From: Lachnospiraceae bacterium | Lineage (GTDB): Bacteria > Bacillota > Clostridia > Lachnospirales > Lachnospiraceae | NCBI GenBank assembly: GCA_910576335.1 | Contig: CAJTIU010000027.1 | Span: forward strand, 1-64,000 | DNA: 64,000 nt | Direction: 5' to 3' | Shown: positions 25,043 through 33,404 of the stretch, in pieces | Position numbering within the stretch: the stretch's first letter is position 1 | Layout of the letters: every line of letters begins with the position of its first letter | Notes under the pieces: model-generated | What the model was told of the DNA's origin: nothing | Databases searched by the model: none | What the model saw: only the letters and a program-made list of their open reading frames with translations | Made by a program: the position numbers and the translations under genes

Positions 25043-26950
25043 ATGGAAAAAAAGAAAAAGACATTTGAAATCGGAGAGTTGGACGGATATTTATTCGGTC
25101 AGGGAAATCATTATGAGATCTATAAGAAATTAGGCTCTCATATGGTTAGGAATGGAAAGACAGAGGGCGTTTATTTCGCAGTATGGGCGCCGAATGCAAG
25201 ATCTGTCTCGGTTGTGGGAGAATTTAATGAGTGGGATATGCATGCGAATCCAATGGAACGGGAGGAGAATATTGGAATCTATACCTGCTTCATTCCGGGT
25301 GTTAAAAAGTATTCGATGTATAAGTACTGCATAGAGACTTTTTCAGGGCAGTTTATCTTTAAGGCGGATCCGTTTGCCAATCACGCGGAGCTCCGTCCGG
25401 GAACGGCATCCAAGGTTGTTGACATTGAGAACCTGAAGTGGACGGATAAGGCATGGCTTGATAAGAGAAAGTCGTGGGTCTGCACGGAGGAGCCGATCTC
25501 AATCTATGAGGTACACATTGGATCCTGGAAGAGGCATCTGGGACGGGAGGACGAGGGATATTATACTTACCGTGAGTTTGCCAGGGAGATTGCTGCTTAT
25601 GTGAAGGAGATGGGGTATACCCATGTAGAGATAATGGGGATTGCAGAGCATCCCTTTGATGGTTCGTGGGGGTATCAGGTTACAGGGTACTATGCACCAA
25701 CGAGCCGGTATGGAACGCCGGAGGATTTTGCCTGGATGGTAAACTACCTGCATCAGAATAAGATTGGTGTTATTCTTGACTGGGTTCCGGCGCATTTCCC
25801 GAGGGATGCCCATGGGTTGGCAGACTTTGACGGAACGCCTACGTTTGAATATGCGGATCCAAGGAAGGGCGAGCATCCTGACTGGGGAACAAAGATTTTT
25901 GATTTGGGGAAAAACGAGGTGCGCAACTTCTTGATTTCCAATGCGCTGTTCTGGGTGGAGCATTTCCATGTAGACGGGCTTCGTGTGGATGCTGTGGCCT
26001 CTATGCTTTATCTTGACTATGGGAAGCAGGATGGGCAGTGGGTTGCAAATAAATATGGAGGCAATGAGAATCTGGAGGCAGTTGACTTCTTTAAGCATTT
26101 GAATTCGGTTCTGTTAGGGAGGAATCCAGGGGCAATGATGATTGCGGAGGAGTCCACGGCATGGCCGAAGATTACGGGAGATGTTGAAGATAACGGACTG
26201 GGCTTCAGCCTGAAGTGGAATATGGGCTGGATGCATGATTTTACCGAGTATATGAAGCTTGATCCGTATTTCAGGAAGGACAACCATAATGCCATGACAT
26301 TTGCCATGAGTTATGCATACAGTGAGAATTATGTTCTTGTGCTGTCTCATGACGAGGTGGTGCATCTGAAATGTTCTATGCTTAACAAGATGCCGGGACT
26401 TGGGTTTGATAAGTATGCGAACCTTAAGGCAGGATATGCTTTTATGATGGGACATGCAGGGAAGAAGCTGCTCTTTATGGGGCAGGAGTTTGCCCAGCTT
26501 CGTGAGTGGAGCGAGGAGCGGGAGCTTGACTGGTATCTGCTTGCTGAACCGGAGCATCAGGCGATTCAGAACTGGATGAAGGATCTTCTTCATATGTATA
26601 AAAAGAAGAAAGCTTTTTATGAGCTGGATCAGTCTTGTGATGGCTTTGAGTGGATTAATGCGGATGACGGGTACAGGAGTATCTATAGTTTTATGAGACA
26701 CTCGAAGGATAAAAAGAAGAACCTGCTGTTTGTGATAAATTTTACGCCTATGGAGTGGGCGGATTACAGAGTCGGAGTTCCAAGGAAAAAGCAGTATAAG
26801 CTGATTCTCAATAGTGATGATGTAAGGTATGGCGGGAATGGGAAGGAAAGGCCGGTGGTGTACCGGGCACAGAAGAAAGAGTGCGATGGAAGGCCGTTTT
26901 CCTTTGCGTATAAAATGCCGCCATATGGAGTGGCAGTCTTCGAGTTTTAG
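25043..26950 (+). CDS. glgB: 1,4-alpha-glucan branching enzyme
   Basis: A 635-residue cytoplasmic glycogen enzyme (GH13) that cuts alpha-1,4 chains and rejoins them as alpha-1,6 branches. The N-terminal CBM48 domain covers about 20-120 (FAVWAPNARSVSVVGEFNEW). The catalytic barrel carries the nucleophile Asp316 (DGLRVDAVASML), the acid/base Glu in AEEST (369-370) and the transition-state Asp437 (LSHDEVVH). The C-terminal beta domain ends with PPYGVAVFEF. Length is normal for a single-CBM48 type. AAGGGG precedes the ATG. No other glycogen genes are nearby. A giant hairpin follows the stop directly. Confidence 0.95.
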   Translation: MEKKKKTFEIGELDGYLFGQGNHYEIYKKLGSHMVRNGKTEGVYFAVWAPNARSVSVVGEFNEWDMHANPMEREENIGIYTCFIPGVKKYSMYKYCIETFSGQFIFKADPFANHAELRPGTASKVVDIENLKWTDKAWLDKRKSWVCTEEPISIYEVHIGSWKRHLGREDEGYYTYREFAREIAAYVKEMGYTHVEIMGIAEHPFDGSWGYQVTGYYAPTSRYGTPEDFAWMVNYLHQNKIGVILDWVPAHFPRDAHGLADFDGTPTFEYADPRKGEHPDWGTKIFDLGKNEVRNFLISNALFWVEHFHVDGLRVDAVASMLYLDYGKQDGQWVANKYGGNENLEAVDFFKHLNSVLLGRNPGAMMIAEESTAWPKITGDVEDNGLGFSLKWNMGWMHDFTEYMKLDPYFRKDNHNAMTFAMSYAYSENYVLVLSHDEVVHLKCSMLNKMPGLGFDKYANLKAGYAFMMGHAGKKLLFMGQEFAQLREWSEERELDWYLLAEPEHQAIQNWMKDLLHMYKKKKAFYELDQSCDGFEWINADDGYRSIYSFMRHSKDKKKNLLFVINFTPMEWADYRVGVPRKKQYKLILNSDDVRYGGNGKERPVVYRAQKKECDGRPFSFAYKMPPYGVAVFEF

Positions 26951-26959
26951 AGGGAGGAC

Positions 26960-27325
26960 GGCACCGGGCAGGCACCCTCCCGGGGACGGCATCCGGCAGG
27001 CAGCTTTGGGCGGGACGGCTTTCCGGCATATCAGGTGGGATTCTTCCGCTGTGGAAGCTTGCGGACAAGTCCTAGATTCAAAAGAGGCGAAAAACAGGAC
27101 ATCGGATAGGCTGAGGGGAGAACTCTTTATGAGTTCTCCCCTCAGCCTATCCTCACACATTGTACTTGTGGTACAATGTGTGGTCCTGTTTTTCGCCTCT
27201 TTTTCATCAATGACTTGTTGCCGCAGCTTCCAATGCGGAAGAATCCCACCTGATATGCCGGGCCGCCCCGCCCAAAGCCGCCTGCCGGATGCGTCCCCGG
27301 GAGGATGCCCGCCCAGTGCCTGTGC
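26960..27325. repeat. Giant hairpin element, copy 1
   Basis: Two arms of about 140 nt (26960-27100 and 27182-27325) are inverted near-copies. The tip carries two hairpins. The first is a perfect 22-bp stem (27104-27125 with 27131-27152, loop TTTAT). The second is a perfect 12-bp stem CACACATTGTAC/GTACAATGTGTG (27154-27165, 27171-27182) with loop TTGTG. Copy 2 at 37795-38070 keeps the same architecture and loop. It lies between the convergent glgB and thioredoxin genes and has no coding content. Confidence 0.85.
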
Positions 27326-27432
27326 TGTTGGTGGTTGCAATGTTTCCTGTGAGAGCGCCATTCCTGTTCATCATTCATGGAAACAGTATAAATATGGCTA
27401 TTCTCTGAACTGTCCTCCCCCACGATCTGATA

Positions 27433-27759
27433 TTAGTGGGGTGCAAGGAGGAGTTTCTGGATTCTCTGGTCAAGGGTGGGCTGGGGGATGAGGCCTTGTA
27501 GGGTGGCTATTGGTGTTTTGTTTTTTAGGAGCAGGAAGGTGGGGACGATGCCGGCATCGTAGCGTGCGGCAAGGTCAGGGGATTCGTCGATCTCTACTTC
27601 GAAGAATTTTATTTTTCCCAGATATTTTTTTTCTATATCTTCGAAAACAGGCTTCATCATTGCGCATTTTCCGCACCAGTTGGCGTAGAACATGATGACG
27701 ACTGGGAGATGTGTATGTGTGGTCTCAGATTCGAAGTTTCTGGCTGTTAGATGTAGCAT
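27433..27759 (-). CDS. Thioredoxin-like protein
   Basis: A 108-residue single-domain thioredoxin fold protein. The redox centre is WCGKC (Cys29, Cys32), differing from the classical WCGPC by Lys for Pro. The cis-proline loop is IVPTFLLL, and FYANWCGKCAMMKPVF covers the active-site helix. No signal peptide is seen, so it should act in the cytoplasm as a disulfide reductase or redox adaptor. ATG 27759 is preferred to the TTG three codons earlier because AAAGG is 9 nt from the ATG but abuts the TTG. A GTAAC-type element lies in its leader. Confidence 0.85.
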   Translation of the reverse strand: MLHLTARNFESETTHTHLPVVIMFYANWCGKCAMMKPVFEDIEKKYLGKIKFFEVEIDESPDLAARYDAGIVPTFLLLKNKTPIATLQGLIPQPTLDQRIQKLLLAPH

Positions 27760-27789
27760 AGTTATCAACCTTTCTTTGTTTTATTTATG

Positions 27790-27845
27790 GTAGCTGTAAA
27801 GGTACTCTGAACGTGACTACGCAGCAGTTTCCTTTGGACAGTTAC
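27790..27845. repeat. GTAAC-family element, degenerate (56 bp)
   Basis: Ends GTAGCTGT and ACAGTTAC. It lies in the leader of the thioredoxin gene (minus strand). Its outer end overlaps the stop codon of the small gene at 27842. Confidence 0.45.
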
Positions 27846-28000
27846 TGTTTCCGGCAGTCTGCGCCGGGGTTTAGAATGTTGTATACTTCGCAGAAACTTT
27901 TTCGGAATTGGGAGAGCTGTCCGCATCTGGACTTAGCTCTCCGGCAGTAGGTGAATGTACATAATTTGTATTTTAATGTTTTTAGGTATTTTTTCCCCAT
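27842..28000 (-). CDS. Small cysteine-containing basic protein
   Basis: A 52-residue basic protein with four cysteines (KLCTFTYCRRAKSRCGQL, and one in NPGADCRKQ). AGGAG lies 5 nt before ATG 28000, a good ribosome site, which is the main reason to call it. I do not recognise the family. Its stop lies in the end of a GTAAC element. It could be a small regulatory or metal-binding protein, or a spurious frame between trmB and the thioredoxin gene. Confidence 0.4.
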   Translation of the reverse strand: MGKKYLKTLKYKLCTFTYCRRAKSRCGQLSQFRKSFCEVYNILNPGADCRKQ

Positions 28001-28055
28001 TGCGACTCCTGAAATGTTTTTCTTCTTATTATAATATGTTGTAATGTTGAAAAGG

Positions 28056-28862
28056 TTAGGCGCTGACATTGGCAATTAATTTGCAGATGGGGTTGCCAAG
28101 GGAGGAGAATTTTTCTTCGTATTCGGTCATGGTGTTTCCGATGCTCATGGAAGGGGTGTTTTTTAAGTCGCGCGTGAGGGCGGTGATGGTCCAGGCGCCG
28201 GAAGATTTCAGGGTCTCTTCGGAGTAGGTGAAGAGGTTTTGGTTGTCAGTTTTGAATTCCAGCTGTCCGTTGTTTTTTAGGATATGGCTGTAGCGTGACA
28301 GATATTCTGGTGAGGTCAGACGCCTTCTTGCGTGTCTTGCTTTTGGCCATGGGTCTGAAAAGTTCAGGTAGATGCGGGAGACTTCGCCGGGGGCAAAGAC
28401 TTCCTCAATGTCTGCTGCATCCATGCAGATGAAGCGGAGGTTGTCTGGGGCAGGGGTGCGGCTACTCGTGTGTGTGTCTGAGGCAGGGATGCCAGTTTGT
28501 GCCGTGACGGGAGGGTCTGTGACGGGGCGGCTGTTTTGAGATATGGCGTGTGATGTTTGTGCCGTGACGGGAGGGTCTGTGGCGGGGCGGCTGTTTTGGG
28601 GTGTGGCGGGTGATTCTAGTTTTTCTACGGCACGCAGCAGCACACTTGAGTATCGCTCAATGCCAATGTAGTTTATATCCGGGCTGTGTTTTGCAAGGGT
28701 CAGTAGAAACTGACCCTTTCCCATGCCGATTTCAATGTGAATGGGCTGGGAGTTCTTGAAGATTATCTCATTCCATTTTCCCCGGCAGGCGGTCTCGTTC
28801 TTTATAACATATGGGCTGGTCTCTAAAACTCCTTCTGCCCGGGGAATATTTCTTAGTCTCAT
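28056..28862 (-). CDS. trmB: tRNA (guanine-N7-)-methyltransferase with a repeat insert
   Basis: A 268-residue Rossmann-fold methyltransferase that makes m7G46 in tRNA. The SAM site is IEIGMGKGQFLL (43-54), followed by YIGIERYSSVLLRAVEKLE, and the family motif NFSDPWPKARHARRRL comes later with LEFKTDN. Residues 83-140 are a Pro/Thr/Ser-rich insert absent from normal TrmB; without it the protein would be about 210 residues, the usual length. The insert contains two 20-residue repeats of QNSRPxTDPPVTAQT encoded by two 60-bp direct repeats (28501-28560, 28561-28620). Its site, between a strand and the next motif, may be a surface loop, so activity is probably kept. Confidence 0.9.
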   Translation of the reverse strand: MRLRNIPRAEGVLETSPYVIKNETACRGKWNEIIFKNSQPIHIEIGMGKGQFLLTLAKHSPDINYIGIERYSSVLLRAVEKLESPATPQNSRPATDPPVTAQTSHAISQNSRPVTDPPVTAQTGIPASDTHTSSRTPAPDNLRFICMDAADIEEVFAPGEVSRIYLNFSDPWPKARHARRRLTSPEYLSRYSHILKNNGQLEFKTDNQNLFTYSEETLKSSGAWTITALTRDLKNTPSMSIGNTMTEYEEKFSSLGNPICKLIANVSA

Positions 28863-29163
28863 AATGCTATGCTCCTTTTCCGGTATTTTGCCTGTACTTT
28901 AGTGTAGCTTTTTTTGAGAATAAAGTCAATTAATAAAGGACAAATATCCCGAACGTCTTAGCCGGAGTTAGCGGTTAGTTCATCGGAATATTGCCTCGTG
29001 ATTTTCCTGTATTTTTGGGTGAGGAGTTGTTATTTTTTTGTCGATTTTTACTATGGTTTTTTTGGTGAAAAGTAGTATTATTATAATGACTGGTTTTACA
29101 TAACCATGAGGGTATTTGACCGTTATGGATTTATACTATATTGGATAGGAATGGAGGCGGCAT
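28863..29163 (+). other. Leader/promoter region of the V-ATPase operon
   Basis: About 300 nt without a gene, strongly A/T-rich. Possible promoter parts are TATAAT at 29082-29087 with only a weak -35, and TTGACC at 29116-29121 with TATATT 15 nt later. Neither is convincing. The GGAGG ribosome site for the first ATPase gene is at its end. Confidence 0.35.
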
Positions 29164-29475
29164 ATGGAATCTGTTATTGGGAAGCTGGCTGAGATTGAGG
29201 AGACGGCAGAGGCGATTGTGAGGCATGCTCATGAGCAGAAGGCTGAGATTGCGAGTGAGCTCCAGGAGGCCCGGGATGAGTTCGACCGTGTGACGGAGGA
29301 AGAGACCCGGCAGAGGATTTCTGAGATCCGGGAGGGGTATGAGAAAAGAATGAGTGCTCTGATTGAGGAGCAGAAGGAGAAGAACCACTCAGTAATAGAG
29401 GAACTCAAGAAGGACTATGAGGAGCACCATGCGGCATATGCCGGGGAGATCTTAAAAAATATTTTAGAGGTGTAG
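29164..29475 (+). CDS. ntpF: V-type ATPase peripheral-stalk subunit G/H-like
   Basis: A 103-residue, highly charged, almost wholly helical protein expected to form a coiled coil (HEQKAEIASELQEARDEFD). Size, charge and position as the first gene of the operon match the stalk subunit that pairs with subunit E to hold the A3B3 head. GGAGG is 7 nt from the ATG. The next gene follows after 3 nt, so translation is coupled. Naming follows Enterococcus hirae; other genomes call it AtpH or subunit G. Confidence 0.75.
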   Translation: MESVIGKLAEIEETAEAIVRHAHEQKAEIASELQEARDEFDRVTEEETRQRISEIREGYEKRMSALIEEQKEKNHSVIEELKKDYEEHHAAYAGEILKNILEV

Positions 29476-29478
29476 GAT

Positions 29479-30525
29479 ATGGGAAACCTTATGTTGTATA
29501 GTGGGATTGTCACGAAGATCCGGGCGATGCAGTCTAAGCTTCTGACGCAGAAGGACTTCGAGGACATTGCCAGCTGTAAGAGTGTCCTGGAGGCGATTGA
29601 GTATCTTAAGGGCAGACCCGGGTATGCGGAATATCTTGGCGAGATGGATGACTCCCTGTATCACAGGGGGAGTGTGGAAAAGGTTCTTTATCAGTCGCTG
29701 TTTGATGATTATTCGAGAATTTTCCGGTTTGCGGGGATCAGGCAGAAGAAGTTTCTGAGACTATACTGGAAGCGGTATGAGGTGGATCTGATTAATTACT
29801 GTCTGCGGATTGTGTTTAATCATTATGCGGCGCCTTTTGACCTGGAGTATAAAAAACGCTTTTTTGACAGATATTCAGATATTTCTATTGACAGGCTGAT
29901 AACATCTGCCAATATTAATGAACTGGTGGATAATCTGCGGGGTACAGAATATTACGGGGCTCTCTCAAGAATTAGGGATTCAGAGGAGGCAACGCTGTTT
30001 GATTATGACCTGGCGCTGGATCTTTATTACTTTTCTGTCATGTGGCGGAAGGAGAGGAAGCTTCTTACGGGACAGGAAAAGGAGATGTTCCTTAAGGATT
30101 TTGGGACGAAGATTGACCTTCTGAATCTGCAGTGGGTCTACCGGGCGAAGAAGTACTATCATATGCTGGCGCCGGATATCTATGCGCTTACGATTCCGTA
30201 TCATTACAGAATCAGGGTAGATGAGTTTAAGGCGTTGGTGGATACACCGACGGTAGAGGAATTTGAACATAAGGTGGCGAAGACGTATTATGCGAAACGT
30301 TATGAAATTGCAGATTCCGGTACGATTGAGCGGAGGTATAAGGATATCCTGAAACATCTGTATGTGACGGACAGGCGTAGAGATCCGTATTCGATTGCCA
30401 CGATTAATGCATATTTGTTCTTGAAGGAAGATGAGATAGATAAACTAACAACGGCCCTTGAATGTATCCGGTATGGCTTGTCAAGGGGAGATACGTTAGG
30501 ATACTTAGGAGGTGTTGTAAAGTGA
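29479..30525 (+). CDS. ntpC: V-type ATPase subunit C
   Basis: A 348-residue soluble helical protein of the V-ATPase C/d family, the funnel that links the central rotor shaft to the membrane c-ring. Typical segments are LTQKDFEDIASCKSVLEAI, KVLYQSLFDDYSRIFRF and the closing SIATINAYLFLKEDEIDKL. AGAGGTG lies before the ATG. The stop overlaps the GTG start of the I subunit by 4 bases (GTGA), which favours coupled translation. Confidence 0.9.
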   Translation: MGNLMLYSGIVTKIRAMQSKLLTQKDFEDIASCKSVLEAIEYLKGRPGYAEYLGEMDDSLYHRGSVEKVLYQSLFDDYSRIFRFAGIRQKKFLRLYWKRYEVDLINYCLRIVFNHYAAPFDLEYKKRFFDRYSDISIDRLITSANINELVDNLRGTEYYGALSRIRDSEEATLFDYDLALDLYYFSVMWRKERKLLTGQEKEMFLKDFGTKIDLLNLQWVYRAKKYYHMLAPDIYALTIPYHYRIRVDEFKALVDTPTVEEFEHKVAKTYYAKRYEIADSGTIERRYKDILKHLYVTDRRRDPYSIATINAYLFLKEDEIDKLTTALECIRYGLSRGDTLGYLGGVVK

Positions 30526-32450
30526 TTGTAAAGATGAAGTTTCTTAGCATCAGCGGTCCAAGGACAGATATTGACCGTGTATGCGAGGTGTATCTTTCAA
30601 AGTATGAGATGCAGCTTGAAAATGCAGTTACTGAGCTCAAGACTACAGACAATCTCCTGCCCTTTGCCGAGGTGAATCCGTATAAGGATCCGCTTGCGAA
30701 GGCGGAGCAGTTCGCGGGACTCCTGCCGGATAAGGAGTATCGGGCGAATCTGAATGTGAAGAAGGATGAGATACTGACCCTGATACGCGATATTAATCAC
30801 AGGTATCTTGAGCTGCTTGAGGAGAAGGAGCTTCTTACAAAGAAGAAGGAGGAGCTTCAGGAGAGCGCCAGTGTACTGGAACCCTTCAGGCCCCTGGAAC
30901 TTGATATTGGCAAAGCTTTGAAGTACCAGTATATGCAGATCCGGTTCGGCAGGATTGGGATTGATTATTACAGGCGTCTTGAAAAATATCTGTTCGGTGA
31001 TCTGAATGTGCTCTTCTTTGAGGGGACGCGCAGCGAAAATTATGTTTATGGCTGCTATGTGACTGCCAATGCGGATGTAAGTAAGGTGGATTCAGTATTT
31101 AATTCTCTTCATTTTGAGAGAATCCAGCTGGAGGGCGGATATATGGGAACGCCAGAAGCCGCATGCGGGATCCTTCTTCAGGATGTGGAGGATACACAAA
31201 GGAAAATTGAAGAGATTGACCAGGAGATTGAGAATCTGGTAAACAGCCATGCCTCTGAACTTCTTGGTGCGAGAAAGCGTCTGGAAAGGATGTCCGCCAA
31301 TTTTGATGTCCGCAAGAAGGCGGCGAGGATTGAGGAAGAGGATTTGGAATCCTATATCCTGTGCGGCTGGATGGGTGAAGAGGATGTGGATGCATTTGTA
31401 AAGGAAGCAGAGAAGGACAGCAGAGTGTTTATTATGGTGGAAGAGAACCGGGAGAAGTATTTCGGGAATCCGCCTACTAAGCTTAAGAATCCGAGATTCT
31501 TCAAGCCTTTTGAGATGTTTATTAAGATGTACGGGCTTCCGGCGCATAATGAGCTGGATCCGACCATGTTCGTGGCGCTTACGTATACCTTTATCTTTGG
31601 CGCTATGTTCGGGGATGTGGGACAGGGGCTCTGCCTTTTTGTGTTTGGAGGACTTCTGTATCTGACAAAAAAGGTGAACCTTGCAGGCATTATCTCGATT
31701 GCGGGTGTGTTTTCGGCATTCTTTGGATTTATGTTCGGCAGTATCTTTGGATTTGAGGATATTATTGAGGCCCGGTGGCTGAGACCTGCAGAGGCGATGA
31801 CGAATCTTCCGTTTATCGGGCAGCTGAATACCGTGTTTGTCATTGCAATTGCATTTGGCATGGCGCTGAATTTATTGGTGATGGCGTTCAATATACTGAA
31901 TGCGGCGAAGGCGCATGACCTGGAAAATATGCTGTTTTCCCACAATGGGCTGGCGGGACTTGTATTTTACGGCTTCCTGGTGCTTACCATTGTGCTGTAC
32001 ATGACAGGGCACACTCTTCCGGGAAATATCATGCTGATTCTCTTCCTGGGCGGCCCGGTGTTGTGTTTTGTTTTTAAGGAGCCCCTTGGAAATCTTGTCA
32101 GGAAGAAGAAGGAGAAGATGAAGGAAAGCAAGGGAATGTTCCTTGTACAGGCGTTTTTCGAATTGTTTGAGACCATGCTCAGTTATTTTTCAAATACACT
32201 TTCATATGTCAGAATCGGCGCCTTTGCAGTGAGCCATGCAGCGATGATGGAGGTTGTGCTGATGCTGTCGGGTGTTCCTGAGGGGCATACGAACTGGGCG
32301 ATTATGGTATTTGGAAATATTCTTGTGTGCGGACTGGAGGGTCTGGTTGTGGGAATACAGGTACTCCGTCTGGAATATTATGAGATGTTCAGCCGTTTCT
32401 ATAAAGGAAGCGGACGGGAGTTCCAGCCATTTAATGAGCAGAGCAAATAG
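30522..32450 (+). CDS. ntpI: V-type ATPase subunit I (a-type stator)
   Basis: A 642-residue protein. The cytoplasmic N-half (about 1-330) contains coiled coils; the membrane half has seven to eight helices (for example YTFIFGAMFGDVGQGLCLF and LSYFSNTLSYVRIGAFAVSH). The arginine in SYVRIGAF is the expected half-channel residue facing the c-ring carboxylate. It forms the ion path. GTG 30522 is preferred over ATG 30462, which lies deep in ntpC, because AGGAGGTG is well placed before it. The 169-nt gap to the next gene contains a GTAAC-type element. Confidence 0.92.
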   Translation: MIVKMKFLSISGPRTDIDRVCEVYLSKYEMQLENAVTELKTTDNLLPFAEVNPYKDPLAKAEQFAGLLPDKEYRANLNVKKDEILTLIRDINHRYLELLEEKELLTKKKEELQESASVLEPFRPLELDIGKALKYQYMQIRFGRIGIDYYRRLEKYLFGDLNVLFFEGTRSENYVYGCYVTANADVSKVDSVFNSLHFERIQLEGGYMGTPEAACGILLQDVEDTQRKIEEIDQEIENLVNSHASELLGARKRLERMSANFDVRKKAARIEEEDLESYILCGWMGEEDVDAFVKEAEKDSRVFIMVEENREKYFGNPPTKLKNPRFFKPFEMFIKMYGLPAHNELDPTMFVALTYTFIFGAMFGDVGQGLCLFVFGGLLYLTKKVNLAGIISIAGVFSAFFGFMFGSIFGFEDIIEARWLRPAEAMTNLPFIGQLNTVFVIAIAFGMALNLLVMAFNILNAAKAHDLENMLFSHNGLAGLVFYGFLVLTIVLYMTGHTLPGNIMLILFLGGPVLCFVFKEPLGNLVRKKKEKMKESKGMFLVQAFFELFETMLSYFSNTLSYVRIGAFAVSHAAMMEVVLMLSGVPEGHTNWAIMVFGNILVCGLEGLVVGIQVLRLEYYEMFSRFYKGSGREFQPFNEQSK

Positions 32451-32453
32451 ATT

Positions 32454-32585
32454 GTAACTATTCAGCAGGTCTGTGCATTTACTGCACAGACCGTAAGAAA
32501 GTGATTCAGGAGTGCAAAAATCCCATTGCCGAAGGCAATTTCAAATGTATTTTTGCATGTAACTGTGAAGGTACTGAGCAGTTAC
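32454..32585. repeat. GTAAC-family element inside the V-ATPase operon (132 bp)
   Basis: Bounded by GTAACTATTCAGCAG and CTGAGCAGTTAC. Inside is the hairpin GGTCTGTGC-ATTTACT-GCACAGACC, then CGTAAGAAAGTGATTCAGGA and the hairpin ATTGCC-GAA-GGCAAT. It separates ntpI from ntpK, ahead of the AAGGAGG ribosome site of ntpK. Confidence 0.75.
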
Positions 32586-32619
32586 AATAGATTAAGTAAT
32601 TACAAGGAGGAATTTTATC

Positions 32620-33054
32620 ATGTCTTTAACAGTGAAATTATTATTGGTTGCAGCGTTGGTGCTTGGAATTATCATTCCATTTGGTTACTATCTGATAGGC
32701 GAGAAGAATAAGAAGCGTTACAAGAGGGCGCTTGGTGCAAATGTATTGTTTTATTTTGGATCGTTTGCCATTGCGGCGATTATGTTATTTGCAGGCGATC
32801 CGGTTCAGGCTGCTGATACTGCAGAGAAGGCGGCAGGGCTGGCAACAGGACTTGGCTATATTGCGGCTGCACTGTCAACCGGTATGTCATGTGTGGGCGG
32901 CGGTGTTGCCGTTGCAAGCGCAGCAAGTGCAGCTCTTGGAGCAATCAGTGAGGATTCCAGTGTGCTTGGTAAGTCCTTGATTTTCGTTGGTCTTGCAGAA
33001 GGTGTGTGTCTGTACGGACTGATCATCTCCTTCATGATCCTGGGTAAATTGTAA
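32620..33054 (+). CDS. ntpK: V-type ATPase proteolipid subunit K (c-ring)
   Basis: A 144-residue membrane protein with four helices (about 4-25, 38-59, 72-108, 115-143). Many copies form the rotor ring. The ion-binding carboxylate is Glu127 in FVGLAEGVCLYGL; the first hairpin has no equivalent acid, so there is one site per four-helix subunit, as in V-type rings. Slightly shorter than the E. hirae protein. It has the best ribosome site of the operon (AAGGAGG), fitting high demand. Whether H+ or Na+ is carried cannot be settled by eye. Confidence 0.92.
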   Translation: MSLTVKLLLVAALVLGIIIPFGYYLIGEKNKKRYKRALGANVLFYFGSFAIAAIMLFAGDPVQAADTAEKAAGLATGLGYIAAALSTGMSCVGGGVAVASAASAALGAISEDSSVLGKSLIFVGLAEGVCLYGLIISFMILGKL

Positions 33055-33055
33055 G

Positions 33056-33364
33056 ATGAAGATGTATCTGATCAGTGATAATATCGATACCCTGACAGGG
33101 ATGAGGCTTGCCGGTGTAGACGGGGTGGTGGTGCACGAGCGCCACGAGCTCCGGGAAGCCCTGGAAAATGCTATGAATGATTCGACAGTGGGGATTATTC
33201 TGCTGACGGAGAAGTTCGGACGTGAATTCCCGGATCTGATTGATGAGGCAAGACTGGAGCGGACGATGCCGCTCCTTATTGAGATTCCTGACAGACACGG
33301 AACCGGCCGTAAGAAGGATTTTATCACATCTTATGTAAATGAGGCGATAGGGCTAAAACTATAG
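33056..33364 (+). CDS. ntpG: V-type ATPase subunit F
   Basis: A 102-residue protein of the V-ATPase F family, a small Rossmann-like domain that binds the central shaft subunit D. Typical are MYLISDNIDTLTGMRLAGVD at the start, GIILLTEKFGREFPDLID in the middle and PLLIEIPDRHGTGRKKD near the end. The start follows the ntpK stop by one base with no clear ribosome site of its own, so translation depends on coupling; ATG 33062 is an alternative. Confidence 0.9.
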   Translation: MKMYLISDNIDTLTGMRLAGVDGVVVHERHELREALENAMNDSTVGIILLTEKFGREFPDLIDEARLERTMPLLIEIPDRHGTGRKKDFITSYVNEAIGLKL

Positions 33365-33404
33365 TTGTGGATCCGGATATAAGGATGAAAGGAAGGTGAG
33401 AGGC

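Noticed and set aside
26114-27361. A 415-codon minus-strand frame across the glgB end and giant hairpin 1
   Set aside because: It is antisense to the conserved glgB catalytic region and continues through the hairpin arms; composition is not protein-like.
28501-28620. CRISPR-like direct repeats
   Set aside because: Only two adjacent 60-bp units without spacers, in frame inside trmB; a coding tandem repeat.
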